Shown in pieces: positions 18,825 through 29,264 of a DNA stretch of 64,000 bases (positions are counted from its first letter, which is position 1; every line of letters starts with the position of its first letter). The notes under the pieces were generated by a model, which was given only the letters and a program-made list of their open reading frames with translations, made no database searches and was not told the origin of the DNA. This DNA is from an uncultured Alphaproteobacteria bacterium (GTDB taxonomy: Bacteria > Pseudomonadota > Alphaproteobacteria > HIMB59). The position numbers were made by a program, and so were the translations under genes. The DNA is taken from contig CACDYZ010000001.1 in the NCBI GenBank assembly GCA_902557145.1, positions 116,612 to 180,611 on the forward strand. The letters run 5' to 3'.

Positions 18825-19456
18825 ACAATCAAAATTTAACTATTGCTTGTCCCAAAGGAAGACTGGAAGGAAAGGTTGTAAAATATCTCTCTGAAAGAGG
18901 TGTAATTATAGAGCAACCTTTTTTTAACGAGAGTGTAAGGAAATTAACTTTCGATACAAACTTCAAAGAGATAAAAGTCATTAAGTTAAAACCCTCAGAT
19001 ATTAGATCTTATATTATGTTAGGGGCAGCAGATATTGGATTTGTTGGATACGATGATATTCTTGAAAATAGTTCACAAAATATTGTTATATTAAAAAAAA
19101 CTAATATAGGGAAGTGCAGAATATCTATAGCATCAGACAAAAAAGAAATTAATTTTTCAGAGAAGAAAATATTCAAAGTCGCAACAAAATTTCAAAATAT
19201 ATCTGAAAACTACTTTAGAGATTTAAATATACAAACTGAAACAATAAAATTAAACGGCTCCATCGAGCTTGCAGTAAAATACCAAATTGCTGATTTCATT
19301 TTAGATCTTGTACAATCTGGAAAGACTCTTAAAGATAACCAACTTTATGAAAACGTAATTATTAATAATGATATCACAACTGTAATCATAAGTAGTTATT
19401 TTGCCTATGATTTAAAGAAAAAATTTATAAAAAAACTAGTTACAAAAGGTTTATAA
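18821..19456 (+). CDS. hisG: ATP phosphoribosyltransferase, short form
   Basis: ACPKGRLEGK; 211 aa without the regulatory domain. Confidence 0.93.
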   Translation: MNNQNLTIACPKGRLEGKVVKYLSERGVIIEQPFFNESVRKLTFDTNFKEIKVIKLKPSDIRSYIMLGAADIGFVGYDDILENSSQNIVILKKTNIGKCRISIASDKKEINFSEKKIFKVATKFQNISENYFRDLNIQTETIKLNGSIELAVKYQIADFILDLVQSGKTLKDNQLYENVIINNDITTVIISSYFAYDLKKKFIKKLVTKGL

Positions 19457-20727
19457 TGAGGATCGTTAGTAAAAAATGGATTTTTAATAAACTCAACTCT
19501 TCCTCAAATGTAAATACAGCAGTCAGTGGTACTGTCAAAAATATCATTAAGGATATAAAAAAAAATAAAGATGAAGCTTTATTAAAGTATGTAAGAAAGT
19601 TTGAAAATAAAAAGGCTACTTTAAATAATTTAGAAATAACTCAAAAAACTCTAAAGGAAGCTTATAATTCTATATCAAATGATAGTAAAAAAGCACTCCA
19701 ATTAGCTTATAAAAGAATTCACTATTATCACTCGAAACAAAAAAAAATATCATATTCTTTTAAAGATCAAATCGACTCAAAATATTATATACAATGGAAT
19801 CCAATTGAAAATGTTGGCTTATACATTCCTGGTGGACTAGCATCTTATCCCTCGACTGTTTTAATGACAGCTATTCCTGCAAAAATAGCGAGAGTTCCAA
19901 ACATAATGATTTGTGTCCCCTCTCAAAATGGTGAAACATCAAAACTTACATTAGCAGCTGCTTATTTATGTGGAGTAAATCAAGTCTACAATGTTGGAGG
20001 AGCTCAGGCGATCGCAGCGTTTGCTTTTGGCACTAAGTTAATAAAAAAAGCTGATAAAGTATTTGGTCCAGGAAACCAATATGTAGCTGAGGCAAAAAAA
20101 CAATTATTTGGATTTATTGGAATAGATTTACCAGCAGGACCATCGGAAGTTTTGGTAATAGCAAATAATAAATCAAATCCTGAATGGATAGCTTATGATG
20201 TTCTTGCGCAAGGCGAACATGATCCCAATGCAAAAACCTATGTTATAGCTAAAAATAAAAATATTTTACTTAAAGTAAAAAAGGAACTTCAAAGAATAAT
20301 GAAAGAGACAAAATTAAAAAATGTTGATCGATCTATTAAAAATAACTGTTACTTAATCTTAGCTAAGAGTCAAAAAGAAATATTTGAAATTACAAATTTT
20401 ATTGCCCCAGAGCACCTCCACATTCATGAAAAATTTAATAAAAATATATTAAAAAATATAATAAATGCCGGATCTGTTTTTTTGGGAGAAAAATCTCCTG
20501 TAGCATTTGGAGATTACACCATAGGCACTAACCATGTACTGCCTACAGATCAAACTGCAAAATTTTCTTCAGGTTTAGGTGTAGAAGATTATACAAAAAA
20601 AACAGTTTTTATTAACCCTGGTAATAAAACTCTAAAGAAAATAGCAAAGCCGACAATCAATCTTGCAAGACAAGAAGGTTTAGAGGCACACGCTTTATCA
20701 GTTGAAATTAGAAAGATCAAAACATAA
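19456..20727 (+). CDS. hisD: Histidinol dehydrogenase
   Basis: [43 protein letters not shown]. Confidence 0.95.
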   Translation: MRIVSKKWIFNKLNSSSNVNTAVSGTVKNIIKDIKKNKDEALLKYVRKFENKKATLNNLEITQKTLKEAYNSISNDSKKALQLAYKRIHYYHSKQKKISYSFKDQIDSKYYIQWNPIENVGLYIPGGLASYPSTVLMTAIPAKIARVPNIMICVPSQNGETSKLTLAAAYLCGVNQVYNVGGAQAIAAFAFGTKLIKKADKVFGPGNQYVAEAKKQLFGFIGIDLPAGPSEVLVIANNKSNPEWIAYDVLAQGEHDPNAKTYVIAKNKNILLKVKKELQRIMKETKLKNVDRSIKNNCYLILAKSQKEIFEITNFIAPEHLHIHEKFNKNILKNIINAGSVFLGEKSPVAFGDYTIGTNHVLPTDQTAKFSSGLGVEDYTKKTVFINPGNKTLKKIAKPTINLARQEGLEAHALSVEIRKIKT

Positions 20728-20738
20728 TATACACCAAC

Positions 20739-20960
20739 ATGTCCAAAGAAGATGCAATAGAATTTCAAGGTGTGGTTTCAGAGCTACTTCCAAATGCTAT
20801 GTTTAAAGTTAAGCTAGATAATGACCATGAAGTCATAGCCCATACGTCTGGAAAAATGAGAAAAAATAGGATTAGAGTACTTGCAGGAGACCGAGTAACA
20901 GTTGAAATGACACCATATGATTTAACTAAGGGCAGAATAACATTTAGGTCAAAGAACTAA
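20739..20960 (+). CDS. infA: Translation initiation factor IF-1
   Basis: [45 protein letters not shown]. Confidence 0.97.
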   Translation: MSKEDAIEFQGVVSELLPNAMFKVKLDNDHEVIAHTSGKMRKNRIRVLAGDRVTVEMTPYDLTKGRITFRSKN

Positions 20961-20988
20961 TGAATAATTTTTTAAAAGGAGTAATGCC

Positions 20989-22116
20989 ATGTCTACAAAA
21001 CTTATTGTTACAAACTACAAAAATTTCAAGTGTGGAGTTAAACTAAATGAAGGGGAATTGGTTAACATTCGCTTTCAACCCAATGAAGATGTTCAAATTG
21101 GGGATATATATAAAGTAAAAATCTCAGAAATTTTACCCAACGATAGTGGAGCTTTTGTCTCTTATGGCAGCGGAGACCAAAGAGGTTTTTTTAAAAGAAT
21201 AAATTTTCCCAATGGAGATAAAGCCCATGAAGGACAAACATTATTACTTCAAGTTAGAAGTATAGGTTCCAAGGATAAAGTTCATCTTTTCACAAACAAC
21301 GTAATACTAACTGGAAAATTTATTAATTTATTGCCTTATGGTGATGAGATTATTTTAAGTAGAAGAACTAGAAAAAACTTAGATACAAATCAACAAGATA
21401 AAATTATGGATGCTTTAAGTGAGTCTGAAGTTGGACTAATAGCTAGACACAATCTAATTCCTGAAAATATTGAAATAGCTCAATCAGAGTTGAATAATTT
21501 AAATAATCAATGGAAAGAGATTGAGTTAAATGCAAAAGAATTAAGCGAAGAGGGCCTTGTTTTTCAAAATACCTATTTTGATCAAAACTTTGTTTGCGAT
21601 TACTCAGACAAAAACACTGATCAAATTATTTTTAGTGATAATGATCGATTTGAAAGGGTCAAAAATTGGGATGAAAAGCTAGATTCAACTTTTGCAAATT
21701 TATGTGAAGAAATGTCAAATGAACAAATTGAAGAAGTGTTTAATTTGGGAGAAAAAATTGATTATTTGATTGGACATAATTACGATTTACCTAGTGGAGG
21801 CAATATCATGATTGGTAAAACAGATGCGCTTACTGCGATTGATGTAAATACTGGTTCTGCAAAAAGATTTGATACCAACAGAGAGGCTATACAATTAATT
21901 TCTAAGCTCATCAAATTAAAAAATATATCTGGAAAAGTTGTAATTGACCCAGTTGCAAGTGACCAAAATACACTTAGAAAACTTGTGGGCATGTTGAAAA
22001 ACGAATTTAGAGATGATTTGAGTATAACTAATGTTTATGGCTACACTAGAGGTGGACTGTTAGAATTGAGTAGATCCAGAAACGATCGTTCAATTGATGA
22101 GTTAAATCTTCAATAA
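20989..22116 (+). CDS. Ribonuclease E/G family protein (RNase G-like)
   Basis: LPSGGNIMIGKTDALTAIDVNTGS catalytic region; YGYTRGGLLELSRSR. Confidence 0.85.
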   Translation: MSTKLIVTNYKNFKCGVKLNEGELVNIRFQPNEDVQIGDIYKVKISEILPNDSGAFVSYGSGDQRGFFKRINFPNGDKAHEGQTLLLQVRSIGSKDKVHLFTNNVILTGKFINLLPYGDEIILSRRTRKNLDTNQQDKIMDALSESEVGLIARHNLIPENIEIAQSELNNLNNQWKEIELNAKELSEEGLVFQNTYFDQNFVCDYSDKNTDQIIFSDNDRFERVKNWDEKLDSTFANLCEEMSNEQIEEVFNLGEKIDYLIGHNYDLPSGGNIMIGKTDALTAIDVNTGSAKRFDTNREAIQLISKLIKLKNISGKVVIDPVASDQNTLRKLVGMLKNEFRDDLSITNVYGYTRGGLLELSRSRNDRSIDELNLQ

Positions 22117-22126
22117 TTTTTATAAA

Positions 22127-22202
<76 letters not shown>

Positions 22203-22278
22203 ATAGCGCATAATTTTTATTACAAATAATTTCTTTTTACTAGTAAAAATTAGTTATTATAGAGTAGAGGAGCTCTAA

Positions 22279-22650
22279 ATGACAAATTTTGAAAAAGTTA
22301 AGTTATTCATGGATACTTATGGCCAAGAAGTAAAAGATAAAGCTGAATTTAGCGATGAAAAGACTAACAAATTAAGAATTGACCTTATAAAAGAAGAATT
22401 AGAGGAATTAACTCAAGCAATGAATGATAAAAACTTACTTGAGGTAGCTGATGCATTAACGGACATACTTTATGTTACTTATGGAGCAGGACATGCTTTT
22501 GGTATTGATTTAGATAAATGCTTCGATGAAGTTCAAAACTCTAACATGAGTAAGTTAGGTGAAGATGGAAAACCCATATATAATGAGTCCGGAAAAGTAA
22601 TGAAAGGCCCGAATTATTTTAAACCGGACCTTTTAAAATTTATTAATTAA
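22279..22650 (+). CDS. MazG-like / phosphoribosyl-ATP pyrophosphohydrolase-like protein
   Basis: KEELEELTQAMNDKNLLEVADALTDILYVTYGAGHAFGID. Confidence 0.8.
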   Translation: MTNFEKVKLFMDTYGQEVKDKAEFSDEKTNKLRIDLIKEELEELTQAMNDKNLLEVADALTDILYVTYGAGHAFGIDLDKCFDEVQNSNMSKLGEDGKPIYNESGKVMKGPNYFKPDLLKFIN

Positions 22651-22970
22651 GCCTTCGGCATATTGGTTGCACCAGTTTCTAAAGAGAAAATTTTACCATC
22701 TTTAAAAGTGAATACTGCCATTACAGCTTGAGTATTGCCATCTGAAAAAGTCGCAAAAGAATGTTCAATTCCAATTTCATCGTTTTCATAAATAATTCGA
22801 ACTTTTTCTCTATTAATATCATCACTCATAGCCCATTGTATAACATCCTGTTTACTTAAAACATTTCCAGATGCGTGCATTGTAAATTTGTAGTCATCAT
22901 GAAGTACTTCATTCATTCCAGCTTCATCTTTGTTCATGAAGACTTCATTGTATTTTTTTAGTAAAGACAT
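22647..22970 (-). CDS. NTF2/SnoaL-like protein
   Basis: 107 aa; YNEVFMNKDEAGMNEVLHDDYKFTMHASG pattern. Confidence 0.6.
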   Translation of the reverse strand: MSLLKKYNEVFMNKDEAGMNEVLHDDYKFTMHASGNVLSKQDVIQWAMSDDINREKVRIIYENDEIGIEHSFATFSDGNTQAVMAVFTFKDGKIFSLETGATNMPKA

Positions 22971-22987
22971 TTATTTCTCCTTGAAAT

Positions 22988-23287
22988 TTATTTTACTTCT
23001 ACAGGTGTAAGTTCAAATAACTGAATATGATCAATACACTCATCATAAATTGGCTTCATCACAGGGTTAGTTCCATTAACTAAAGCCATCATACCCTCTT
23101 CATTATGAACATGCACTTTGAACATTATTCCACTTTTATCTGGTAATATACCAGGTACAGTTTTTTCTACATATGCAACCTCTTTTCTCATAGCCATACC
23201 TTCATCAGATTGAAAAAATGTCATGAATTTCTCAAGCATACCCTCACCCTCTTTAAACTTACCAATTGCTAACATCATTTTTTCCAT
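22988..23287 (-). CDS. Hypothetical protein, 99 aa
   Basis: ORF with a GGAG-like RBS region (ctctcc on + strand) before the start. Confidence 0.6.
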   Translation of the reverse strand: MEKMMLAIGKFKEGEGMLEKFMTFFQSDEGMAMRKEVAYVEKTVPGILPDKSGIMFKVHVHNEEGMMALVNGTNPVMKPIYDECIDHIQLFELTPVEVK

Positions 23288-23418
23288 GATTACACTCTCC
23301 TTTATTAGATTTACTTTAGCTTATTATCTCACAAAAATATTAATTTTTTTTTAAAACATTATGCAAATAAATCATAATTTAGTTTCATCCAGCAATATTC
23401 AAAATCGTATTAATTGAT

Positions 23419-23610
23419 ATGAGAACTATATTTAAAATTGGCTCCAAAAACCACACTCTTAAATATCAAAGAAAGATGTCTGAAGGTGAAGTAAAAAAAA
23501 TGAAGTCTTTTGTTACCGATAAAGGTGAAAAATTACAAAAGACTAGTAAATTTAAAATTATGGATATTCAAGACTCAAAAGACCAAAAAATCTACAAAGT
23601 TACTCTATAA
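23419..23610 (+). CDS. Hypothetical protein, 63 aa
   Basis: Lys-rich ORF in an isolated position. Confidence 0.45.
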   Translation: MRTIFKIGSKNHTLKYQRKMSEGEVKKMKSFVTDKGEKLQKTSKFKIMDIQDSKDQKIYKVTL

Positions 23611-23676
23611 TTAAATATTTTAATTTTAGTAATTATCCAATACTGTTAATTAAATAATTTTTTAGAGGAGTATGTG

Positions 23677-23836
23677 ATGAACGTCTGTATTTTATCAACT
23701 TTTAAAGGATCAAAACGAGACTGGTTGGAAATGATTGAAGCCAATAAAGAAAAAACAGAATATTTTGTATTTAATAATGAAAGTTTGGGATGCAAAATAC
23801 GAATGTGCTGAAGAAAATTATTCTTTTGAAAAATAG
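23677..23836 (+). pseudogene. Possible frameshifted small gene remnant
   Basis: agaggag RBS, MNVCILSTFKGSKRDWLEMIEANKEKTEYFVFNNE..., then protein-like sequence VWDAKYECAEENYSFEK* in another frame. Confidence 0.35.
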
Positions 23837-23910
23837 TCTTAAAAATATTAAGTATAAATATTTTTTTCGAATATAATTTTATTATAATGTTTGTCTAAAT
23901 AAAAGTTACT

Positions 23911-25071
23911 ATGATAAATGAATACCTATATAAACCTTTTGAAGAGAAAACCATATCAAATGTAAATAGGTTTAAAATAAGTAAAAAAGATTTGAATGAA
24001 TTAAAAAAATCTTTTAATAACAAAATTGTTTTAATTTCTGGTGCTGCAGGGTCTATTGGTAGTCAATTCTCAAAAGATATTTTTAATTACAATTTGAAAA
24101 TTAAAAAAATTATTTTTTTAGATAGAGATGAAAATATGCTCACAGAGCTTAATAGAAACTTACTATTGTTTAATAATTTTAGAAAATTAAAAAGCGAATT
24201 TGTTTGTACAGATTTGAACTCAATGGATATAGGTAATTTTTTATTAAAAGAAAATGTACAATTCTATTTGAATTTTGCTGCTGTAAAACACGTGAGAAGT
24301 GAGGAGAATATACAAAGTCTAAAGTACATGTTTAAGACTAATTCAATTAGTTTCGCCCCAAAAAAAATTACAAATTTAAAAAAAATATTTTCAATTTCAA
24401 CTGACAAAACAGTAAATCCATCAAGTTTTTTGGGTCTTTCTAAACACTTAATGGAAATGTATTTAAGCAAGTATAAAAATAAAGATATTTTTGTATCTAG
24501 TGTAAGGTTTGCAAATGTTGCTTTTTCAAATGGAAGTATTTTAAAATACGTTGTTGACAGACTAATACAAAAAAAAGAATTTGGTGCACCTGAATTTATT
24601 AAAAGGTATTTTATAACTCATAGTGAAGCTAGTAACTTATGTTTTAAATCACTTTTAGAAAGAAACAATAAAAAAATTGTTATTCCAAACCCCAAACTTT
24701 TAGACAAAGACATTTCAATCACTGAATTAGTCGAAAAAATTACAAGACAATTTGGATTTTTACCAAAATTTTATAAAAAAAAAACTATAGTAAATAATTA
24801 TAAAAACAAAAATTGTTATATTTTATTAACGTCTGTAAGTGATGGGCAAAAATCATTTGAAGAATTTTTTTCAAGTGAAGAAAATATTTTGGAAGATATA
24901 GATAGTAGTATTTGTAAAGTTGATTTACCTCCTTACGATAAGAGAAGTAAAATTATTTTAGACAAAATACTCATAAGCAATAATATTGGTAAATTAAAAA
25001 AATATTTATCCTCTGAATTTAAAAATTATAAACCTCCAAAAAAATATATTAAGTTAAGTCAGACAATTTAA
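23911..25071 (+). CDS. Polysaccharide biosynthesis protein, FlaA1/CapD-like NAD-dependent dehydratase/epimerase
   Basis: VLISGAAGSIGSQFSKDI; FAAVKHVRSEEN; STDKTVNPSSFLGLSKHLMEM. Confidence 0.85.
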   Translation: MINEYLYKPFEEKTISNVNRFKISKKDLNELKKSFNNKIVLISGAAGSIGSQFSKDIFNYNLKIKKIIFLDRDENMLTELNRNLLLFNNFRKLKSEFVCTDLNSMDIGNFLLKENVQFYLNFAAVKHVRSEENIQSLKYMFKTNSISFAPKKITNLKKIFSISTDKTVNPSSFLGLSKHLMEMYLSKYKNKDIFVSSVRFANVAFSNGSILKYVVDRLIQKKEFGAPEFIKRYFITHSEASNLCFKSLLERNNKKIVIPNPKLLDKDISITELVEKITRQFGFLPKFYKKKTIVNNYKNKNCYILLTSVSDGQKSFEEFFSSEENILEDIDSSICKVDLPPYDKRSKIILDKILISNNIGKLKKYLSSEFKNYKPPKKYIKLSQTI

Positions 25072-25280
25072 AATTAATTAATATTTATATTTAGGCAAAG
25101 TGAGGGGCGTTACATATCTCTTTTCTTGATAGATAATATTTAGAAAATATCAATATTTTAAAAATATTTTTTAGTAAATTTTTTCAATTTTTTCTAATTT
25201 TATGTTTTTTTTGATTAACAATTCTTAATATTAGTCTTAAATTAATTCTAGTTAAACATATATTATGGTATACCCAATTT

Positions 25281-26108
25281 ATGAATAACTTTTTAGTAAA
25301 AATATTTAATATTTTTAAAACACCTCAAAAAATACCAAAAAAAATATTAGATAAGCTAAGCTATTATTTTAGTTATAAAAGGTACAATCAAACTTTTTTT
25401 GAAAATGAACAAAACGAAATCTTTGAATATTTTGGTTTAAACAGACAGGAGGGTATTAAAAAATTAACACTCATAAAAGAAGACCTTGATTTTAAATTAA
25501 GAAATAGTGAAATGAGTTCAGAACATGAGGTTTTTTTTTCATGCCTCTCATTAAGTAAAAATAAATCATTTATCGATATACTGGAAATAGGCACATTTGA
25601 CGGATTTAATTCTTTGCTATTATCAAATTTATTTCCTAACTCTAATATTGATACAATTGACTTATCTGATACGGATGGTGATTTTACTAATTTTTATAAT
25701 AGGAAAGAAAATACAAGTAAATTTATCAAAGATAGAAATATTATTTTATCTAAAAATAAAAATATAAATTTTTCTCATCTTAACTCATTAAAATTACTAA
25801 ATTATAAAAAAAAATATGATCTAATTTGGATTGATGGTGCTCATGGATATCCTGTGGTTTGTATAGATATTATTAACTCACTTCATATTTTAAAAGAAAA
25901 CGGTTTAATTTTATGTGATGATGTTCATTTAAAATTAAATCAGAGTAATTCAGACAAAATGTATACTTCAATCGCTACTTATGAAACATTAAATGAATTA
26001 AAAAAACAGAATTTAATTAAGTTTAGATTGGTATATAAAAGACTGAGTACTAAATATAATTGTTTTGAAAGTACAAGAAAATTTGTAGCAATTGTCTCGA
26101 AAATTTAA
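25281..26108 (+). CDS. Class I SAM-dependent methyltransferase
   Basis: DILEIGTFDGFNSLLLS; DLIWIDGAHGYPVVCIDI. Confidence 0.8.
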   Translation: MNNFLVKIFNIFKTPQKIPKKILDKLSYYFSYKRYNQTFFENEQNEIFEYFGLNRQEGIKKLTLIKEDLDFKLRNSEMSSEHEVFFSCLSLSKNKSFIDILEIGTFDGFNSLLLSNLFPNSNIDTIDLSDTDGDFTNFYNRKENTSKFIKDRNIILSKNKNINFSHLNSLKLLNYKKKYDLIWIDGAHGYPVVCIDIINSLHILKENGLILCDDVHLKLNQSNSDKMYTSIATYETLNELKKQNLIKFRLVYKRLSTKYNCFESTRKFVAIVSKI

Positions 26109-26164
26109 TATTTAAATTTTTATTTTTATAGAATTTTAAAAGTATTTACTTCAATTTAAAATTT

Positions 26165-26200
26165 AAAAGGGGCGTTCTGTTGCCCGGCCGCCCCAAAGCC
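26165..26200 (-). terminator. GC-rich stem-loop followed by a T-run at the 3' end of ssrA
   Basis: Reverse complement GGGGCG-GCCGGGCAACAGAA-CGCCCC-TTTT. Confidence 0.55.
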
Positions 26201-26425
26201 GCGCTTACCTAATTAGATTAAGCAGCGAGTGCTAATTGATTGTTTTTAGCAATTACTTTAAGTTTCTATACGAAGAAACGCTTACAACGAGCAAAAACTA
26301 TATCCTTCAGAGCACGTCAAACCTATATCACCCCCATATAAATTTTTATGGTGGAGGTGTCGGGTACCGCCCCCGAGTCCGATACACCTATTACATAAAG
26401 CGTTTATTGCCATAGTTGATAAACA
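26168..26425 (-). ncRNA. ssrA: tmRNA, circularly permuted two-piece alphaproteobacterial type
   Basis: On the minus strand an acceptor piece (GGTGTATCGGACTCGGGGGCGGTACCCGACACCTCCACCA) precedes a coding piece (GGGGGTGATATAGGTTTGACG...) with tag ORF GCT AAA AAC AAT CAA TTA GCA CTC GCT GCT TAA = AKNNQLALAA. 5' boundary approximate. Confidence 0.88.
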
Positions 26426-26467
26426 ACGAAGATAATATAGTCTAATAAATGAATCCTTTAAACATCT

Positions 26468-27394
26468 ATGAAGAAAAAAATCAATAAAGAGCCAAAATTT
26501 AAAGATTTTAAAACCACTAGAGCAACATCATCTGCCCTAGAAAAAATACTCTACAAGCAAATACCTATTTTAGACCATGGTTTTATAAGAGTTATTGACT
26601 ATATGGGAACTGATCAGTCTATAGTTCAAGCGGCAAGAGTTTCATATGGTGAGGGAACAAAAAAATTACGTGAGGACAGAGGTCTTATTAGATATTTACT
26701 AAGTCATTGGCACACAACACCTTTTGAGATGTGTGAAATTAAGTTTCATATTAAACTGCCTATTTTTGTTGCTAGACAATGGATTAGACACAGAACTGCA
26801 AACGTAAATGAATACTCTGCAAGATACTCAGTACTAGATAAAGAATTTTATATTCCAGAAATGGATCAACTAGGATCTCAATCGACTACAAACAAACAAG
26901 GCAGATCAAATACTTTAGATAAAAAATTTGCTAAGCAGGCTCAAGATTTAATTCAAAAAAATTCAGAACAGTTATATGACGACTACCAAAATTTATTGAA
27001 TGGCAAACTTTTAAATAACGACGAATACGTTGAAGGTGAGGGATTAGCGAGAGAACTAGCTCGAACAACTCTTCCATTAAATTATTACACTCAATGGTAT
27101 TGGAAGGTAGACCTTCATAATCTCATGCACTTTTTGAGATTACGAGCAGATAGTCATGCTCAGTATGAAATACAAATTTATGCTGAAAAAATGGTTGAAA
27201 TATTAAAAAAGTGGGTACCTTTAACATACGAAGCTTTCGAAGATTACCGTTCAGACTCATTCCAACTCTCTAAGGAGGCTTTAAAAATTGTTAAAGATAA
27301 ATTAGCAAATAAAAAAATTAAGAAGTCTAATTATAAGCTATCCCCAAGAGAGCTTAGAGAGTTAGAAGTAAAGTTTAATATTAAATTATCTTAA
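26468..27394 (+). CDS. thyX: FAD-dependent thymidylate synthase
   Basis: RQWIRHRTANVNEYSARYS (RHRxxSxxxxSxR-type motif). Confidence 0.95.
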   Translation: MKKKINKEPKFKDFKTTRATSSALEKILYKQIPILDHGFIRVIDYMGTDQSIVQAARVSYGEGTKKLREDRGLIRYLLSHWHTTPFEMCEIKFHIKLPIFVARQWIRHRTANVNEYSARYSVLDKEFYIPEMDQLGSQSTTNKQGRSNTLDKKFAKQAQDLIQKNSEQLYDDYQNLLNGKLLNNDEYVEGEGLARELARTTLPLNYYTQWYWKVDLHNLMHFLRLRADSHAQYEIQIYAEKMVEILKKWVPLTYEAFEDYRSDSFQLSKEALKIVKDKLANKKIKKSNYKLSPRELRELEVKFNIKLS

Positions 27395-28137
27395 CTTTGA
27401 AATTTTTTTGTAATTGCCTTTGTAATATTTTCAAATTTTAGAGAATAGTCGTCTTTATAATCAAAACAATAGGGCTTTCCGTCATCACAACTTTTAGGGA
27501 CATCTAAATTAAAAGGAAGCTCTTCAATTAAATTTATATTTTCTTTTAGTAATAAAGACTTTGTCTTAGACTCACCAAAAATATATTTTTTTTCATTTTG
27601 TTCTTCTAAATAAGACATGTTTTCTACTACACCAAGTATTGGAACATCCACCTTGATAAACATATTAATACCCCTAATGACATCTTTTAGTGATAACAGT
27701 TGGGGAGTAGTAATAATAATAGTTCCATCCAGTTTTAGTTTTTGAGACATGGATATTTGCACATCTCCAGTACCAGGAGGAAAATCAACAATTAAATAGT
27801 CTAAATCACCCCATATTGTCTTATTTATAAGACCATCTAGCCCTTTCGCTAACATTGGTCCTCTCCAAACAATTGCTTGTTCTTCATTGACTAGGAAGCC
27901 TATTGACATCGCCTTTATCCCAAATACTTCAAAGGGCAAAAACTTCCCATCTATAACTTTGGGTTCCTTATCTCCGATGCCAAGTAATGTTGGGACACTA
28001 GGTCCATATATGTCTGCGTCTAAAAGGCCAACTTTGTATCCTTGGTTCGCTAAAGTTATAGCGATATTGCAAGCTACAGTGGATTTACCAACGCCACCTT
28101 TACAGCTCGAAATTCCAAAACAAGTCTTGATATTCAT
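27391..28137 (-). CDS. Mrp/NBP35-family Fe-S carrier ATPase
   Basis: SSCKGGVGKSTVACNIA deviant Walker A; DADIYGPSVPTLLG; DFPPGTGDVQ. Confidence 0.93.
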   Translation of the reverse strand: MNIKTCFGISSCKGGVGKSTVACNIAITLANQGYKVGLLDADIYGPSVPTLLGIGDKEPKVIDGKFLPFEVFGIKAMSIGFLVNEEQAIVWRGPMLAKGLDGLINKTIWGDLDYLIVDFPPGTGDVQISMSQKLKLDGTIIITTPQLLSLKDVIRGINMFIKVDVPILGVVENMSYLEEQNEKKYIFGESKTKSLLLKENINLIEELPFNLDVPKSCDDGKPYCFDYKDDYSLKFENITKAITKKFQS

Positions 28138-28163
28138 CTATTAAACACTACATATATTGTATC

Positions 28164-29264
28164 GTGAACAAAAACAAATTTAAAATTTTTGCACTTGATG
28201 GCCCATGGGGTTCCTCTTCAGGAAATAATAATAGAGGATCTGGTGGAGGTTTTTCTGGTGGAAACAACGACTCAATTGATGATCTTCTTAAAGATCTTAA
28301 AAATAAATATAAGTTTAAAATGCCTTTTAAAGGTGGATTTAAGGGTGTCTCATTTTTAATTTTAATTGCTTTTGTGATTTGGTTGGCAACTGGTTTTTAC
28401 AGAGTTGAACCTGATGAGCAAGGAGTTGAATTATTATTTGGTAAGTGGAACGAAAGTACAACTGACCCTGGACTTCATTATTTCTTTCCTACACCTATTG
28501 GAAAAGTTCTAACACCAAAAGTAGAGGCAATTAGAAAAATTAATGTTGGCTTTAGATCAAGTGGTAATTCTACAAGAGATGTCCTTGAAGAAAGCATGAT
28601 GCTTACATCTGATCAAAATATTTCGGATTTAGACTATACCGTTCTTTATAGAATTAAAGATGCTGGTCAGTTTTTATTTAATTTAAGGGATCCTGAGGAA
28701 ACCGTAAAAGTTATTTCTGAAAGTGTTCTTAGGGAAGTTGTAGGACAAACAAACCTTGAAGGCCTTCTTACTGTATCTAGACAGTCTGTTGAAAGAGACT
28801 CACGGTCTTTACTCCAAGAACTCTTAGATGAGTATGAAGTCGGAATATTAATCCAGTCTATTCAATTACAAGATGTTAACCCACCCAGAGAAGTTATTGA
28901 CGCTTTTGATGATGTTCAAAAAGCAAGACAGGATAAAGAGAGAACTGTCAATCAGGCAGAAGCCTACAGTAACAGGATTGTTCCTGAAGCTAGAGGTGAA
29001 GCTGAAAAAATTCTTCAAGAAGCGGAGGGTTATAGAAACAAACTAATTAAACAAGCTGAGGGTGAATCAAGTAGATTTCTTCAAGTGCTAGATACCTACG
29101 AGCAGTCAAAAGAAACAACTAAGAAAAGAATTTACTTAGAAACTCTAAGAGATGTTCTTTCAGGATCTAGTAAGATAATGATCGATCAAAACTCTGGAAA
29201 TGGGGTTGTACCTTATCTGCCATTAAATGAATTAAATAAAAATAAACAAGGGGATAGTCAATGA
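28164..29264 (+). CDS. hflK: HflK protease modulator
   Basis: Gly-rich N-terminus, band-7 domain, YRVEPDEQGVELLFGKW. Confidence 0.93.
   Translation: MNKNKFKIFALDGPWGSSSGNNNRGSGGGFSGGNNDSIDDLLKDLKNKYKFKMPFKGGFKGVSFLILIAFVIWLATGFYRVEPDEQGVELLFGKWNESTTDPGLHYFFPTPIGKVLTPKVEAIRKINVGFRSSGNSTRDVLEESMMLTSDQNISDLDYTVLYRIKDAGQFLFNLRDPEETVKVISESVLREVVGQTNLEGLLTVSRQSVERDSRSLLQELLDEYEVGILIQSIQLQDVNPPREVIDAFDDVQKARQDKERTVNQAEAYSNRIVPEARGEAEKILQEAEGYRNKLIKQAEGESSRFLQVLDTYEQSKETTKKRIYLETLRDVLSGSSKIMIDQNSGNGVVPYLPLNELNKNKQGDSQ

Noticed and set aside
21780-21992. Minus-strand ORF 70 aa in the RNase G-like gene
   Set aside because: Antisense to the catalytic motif region.
24264-24470. Minus-strand ORF 68 aa in the FlaA1-like gene
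   Set aside because: Antisense shadow ORF.
25388-25594. Minus-strand ORF 68 aa in the methyltransferase gene
   Set aside because: Antisense shadow ORF, low complexity.
27887-28144. Plus-strand ORF 85 aa in the Mrp ATPase
   Set aside because: Antisense to Walker motifs.
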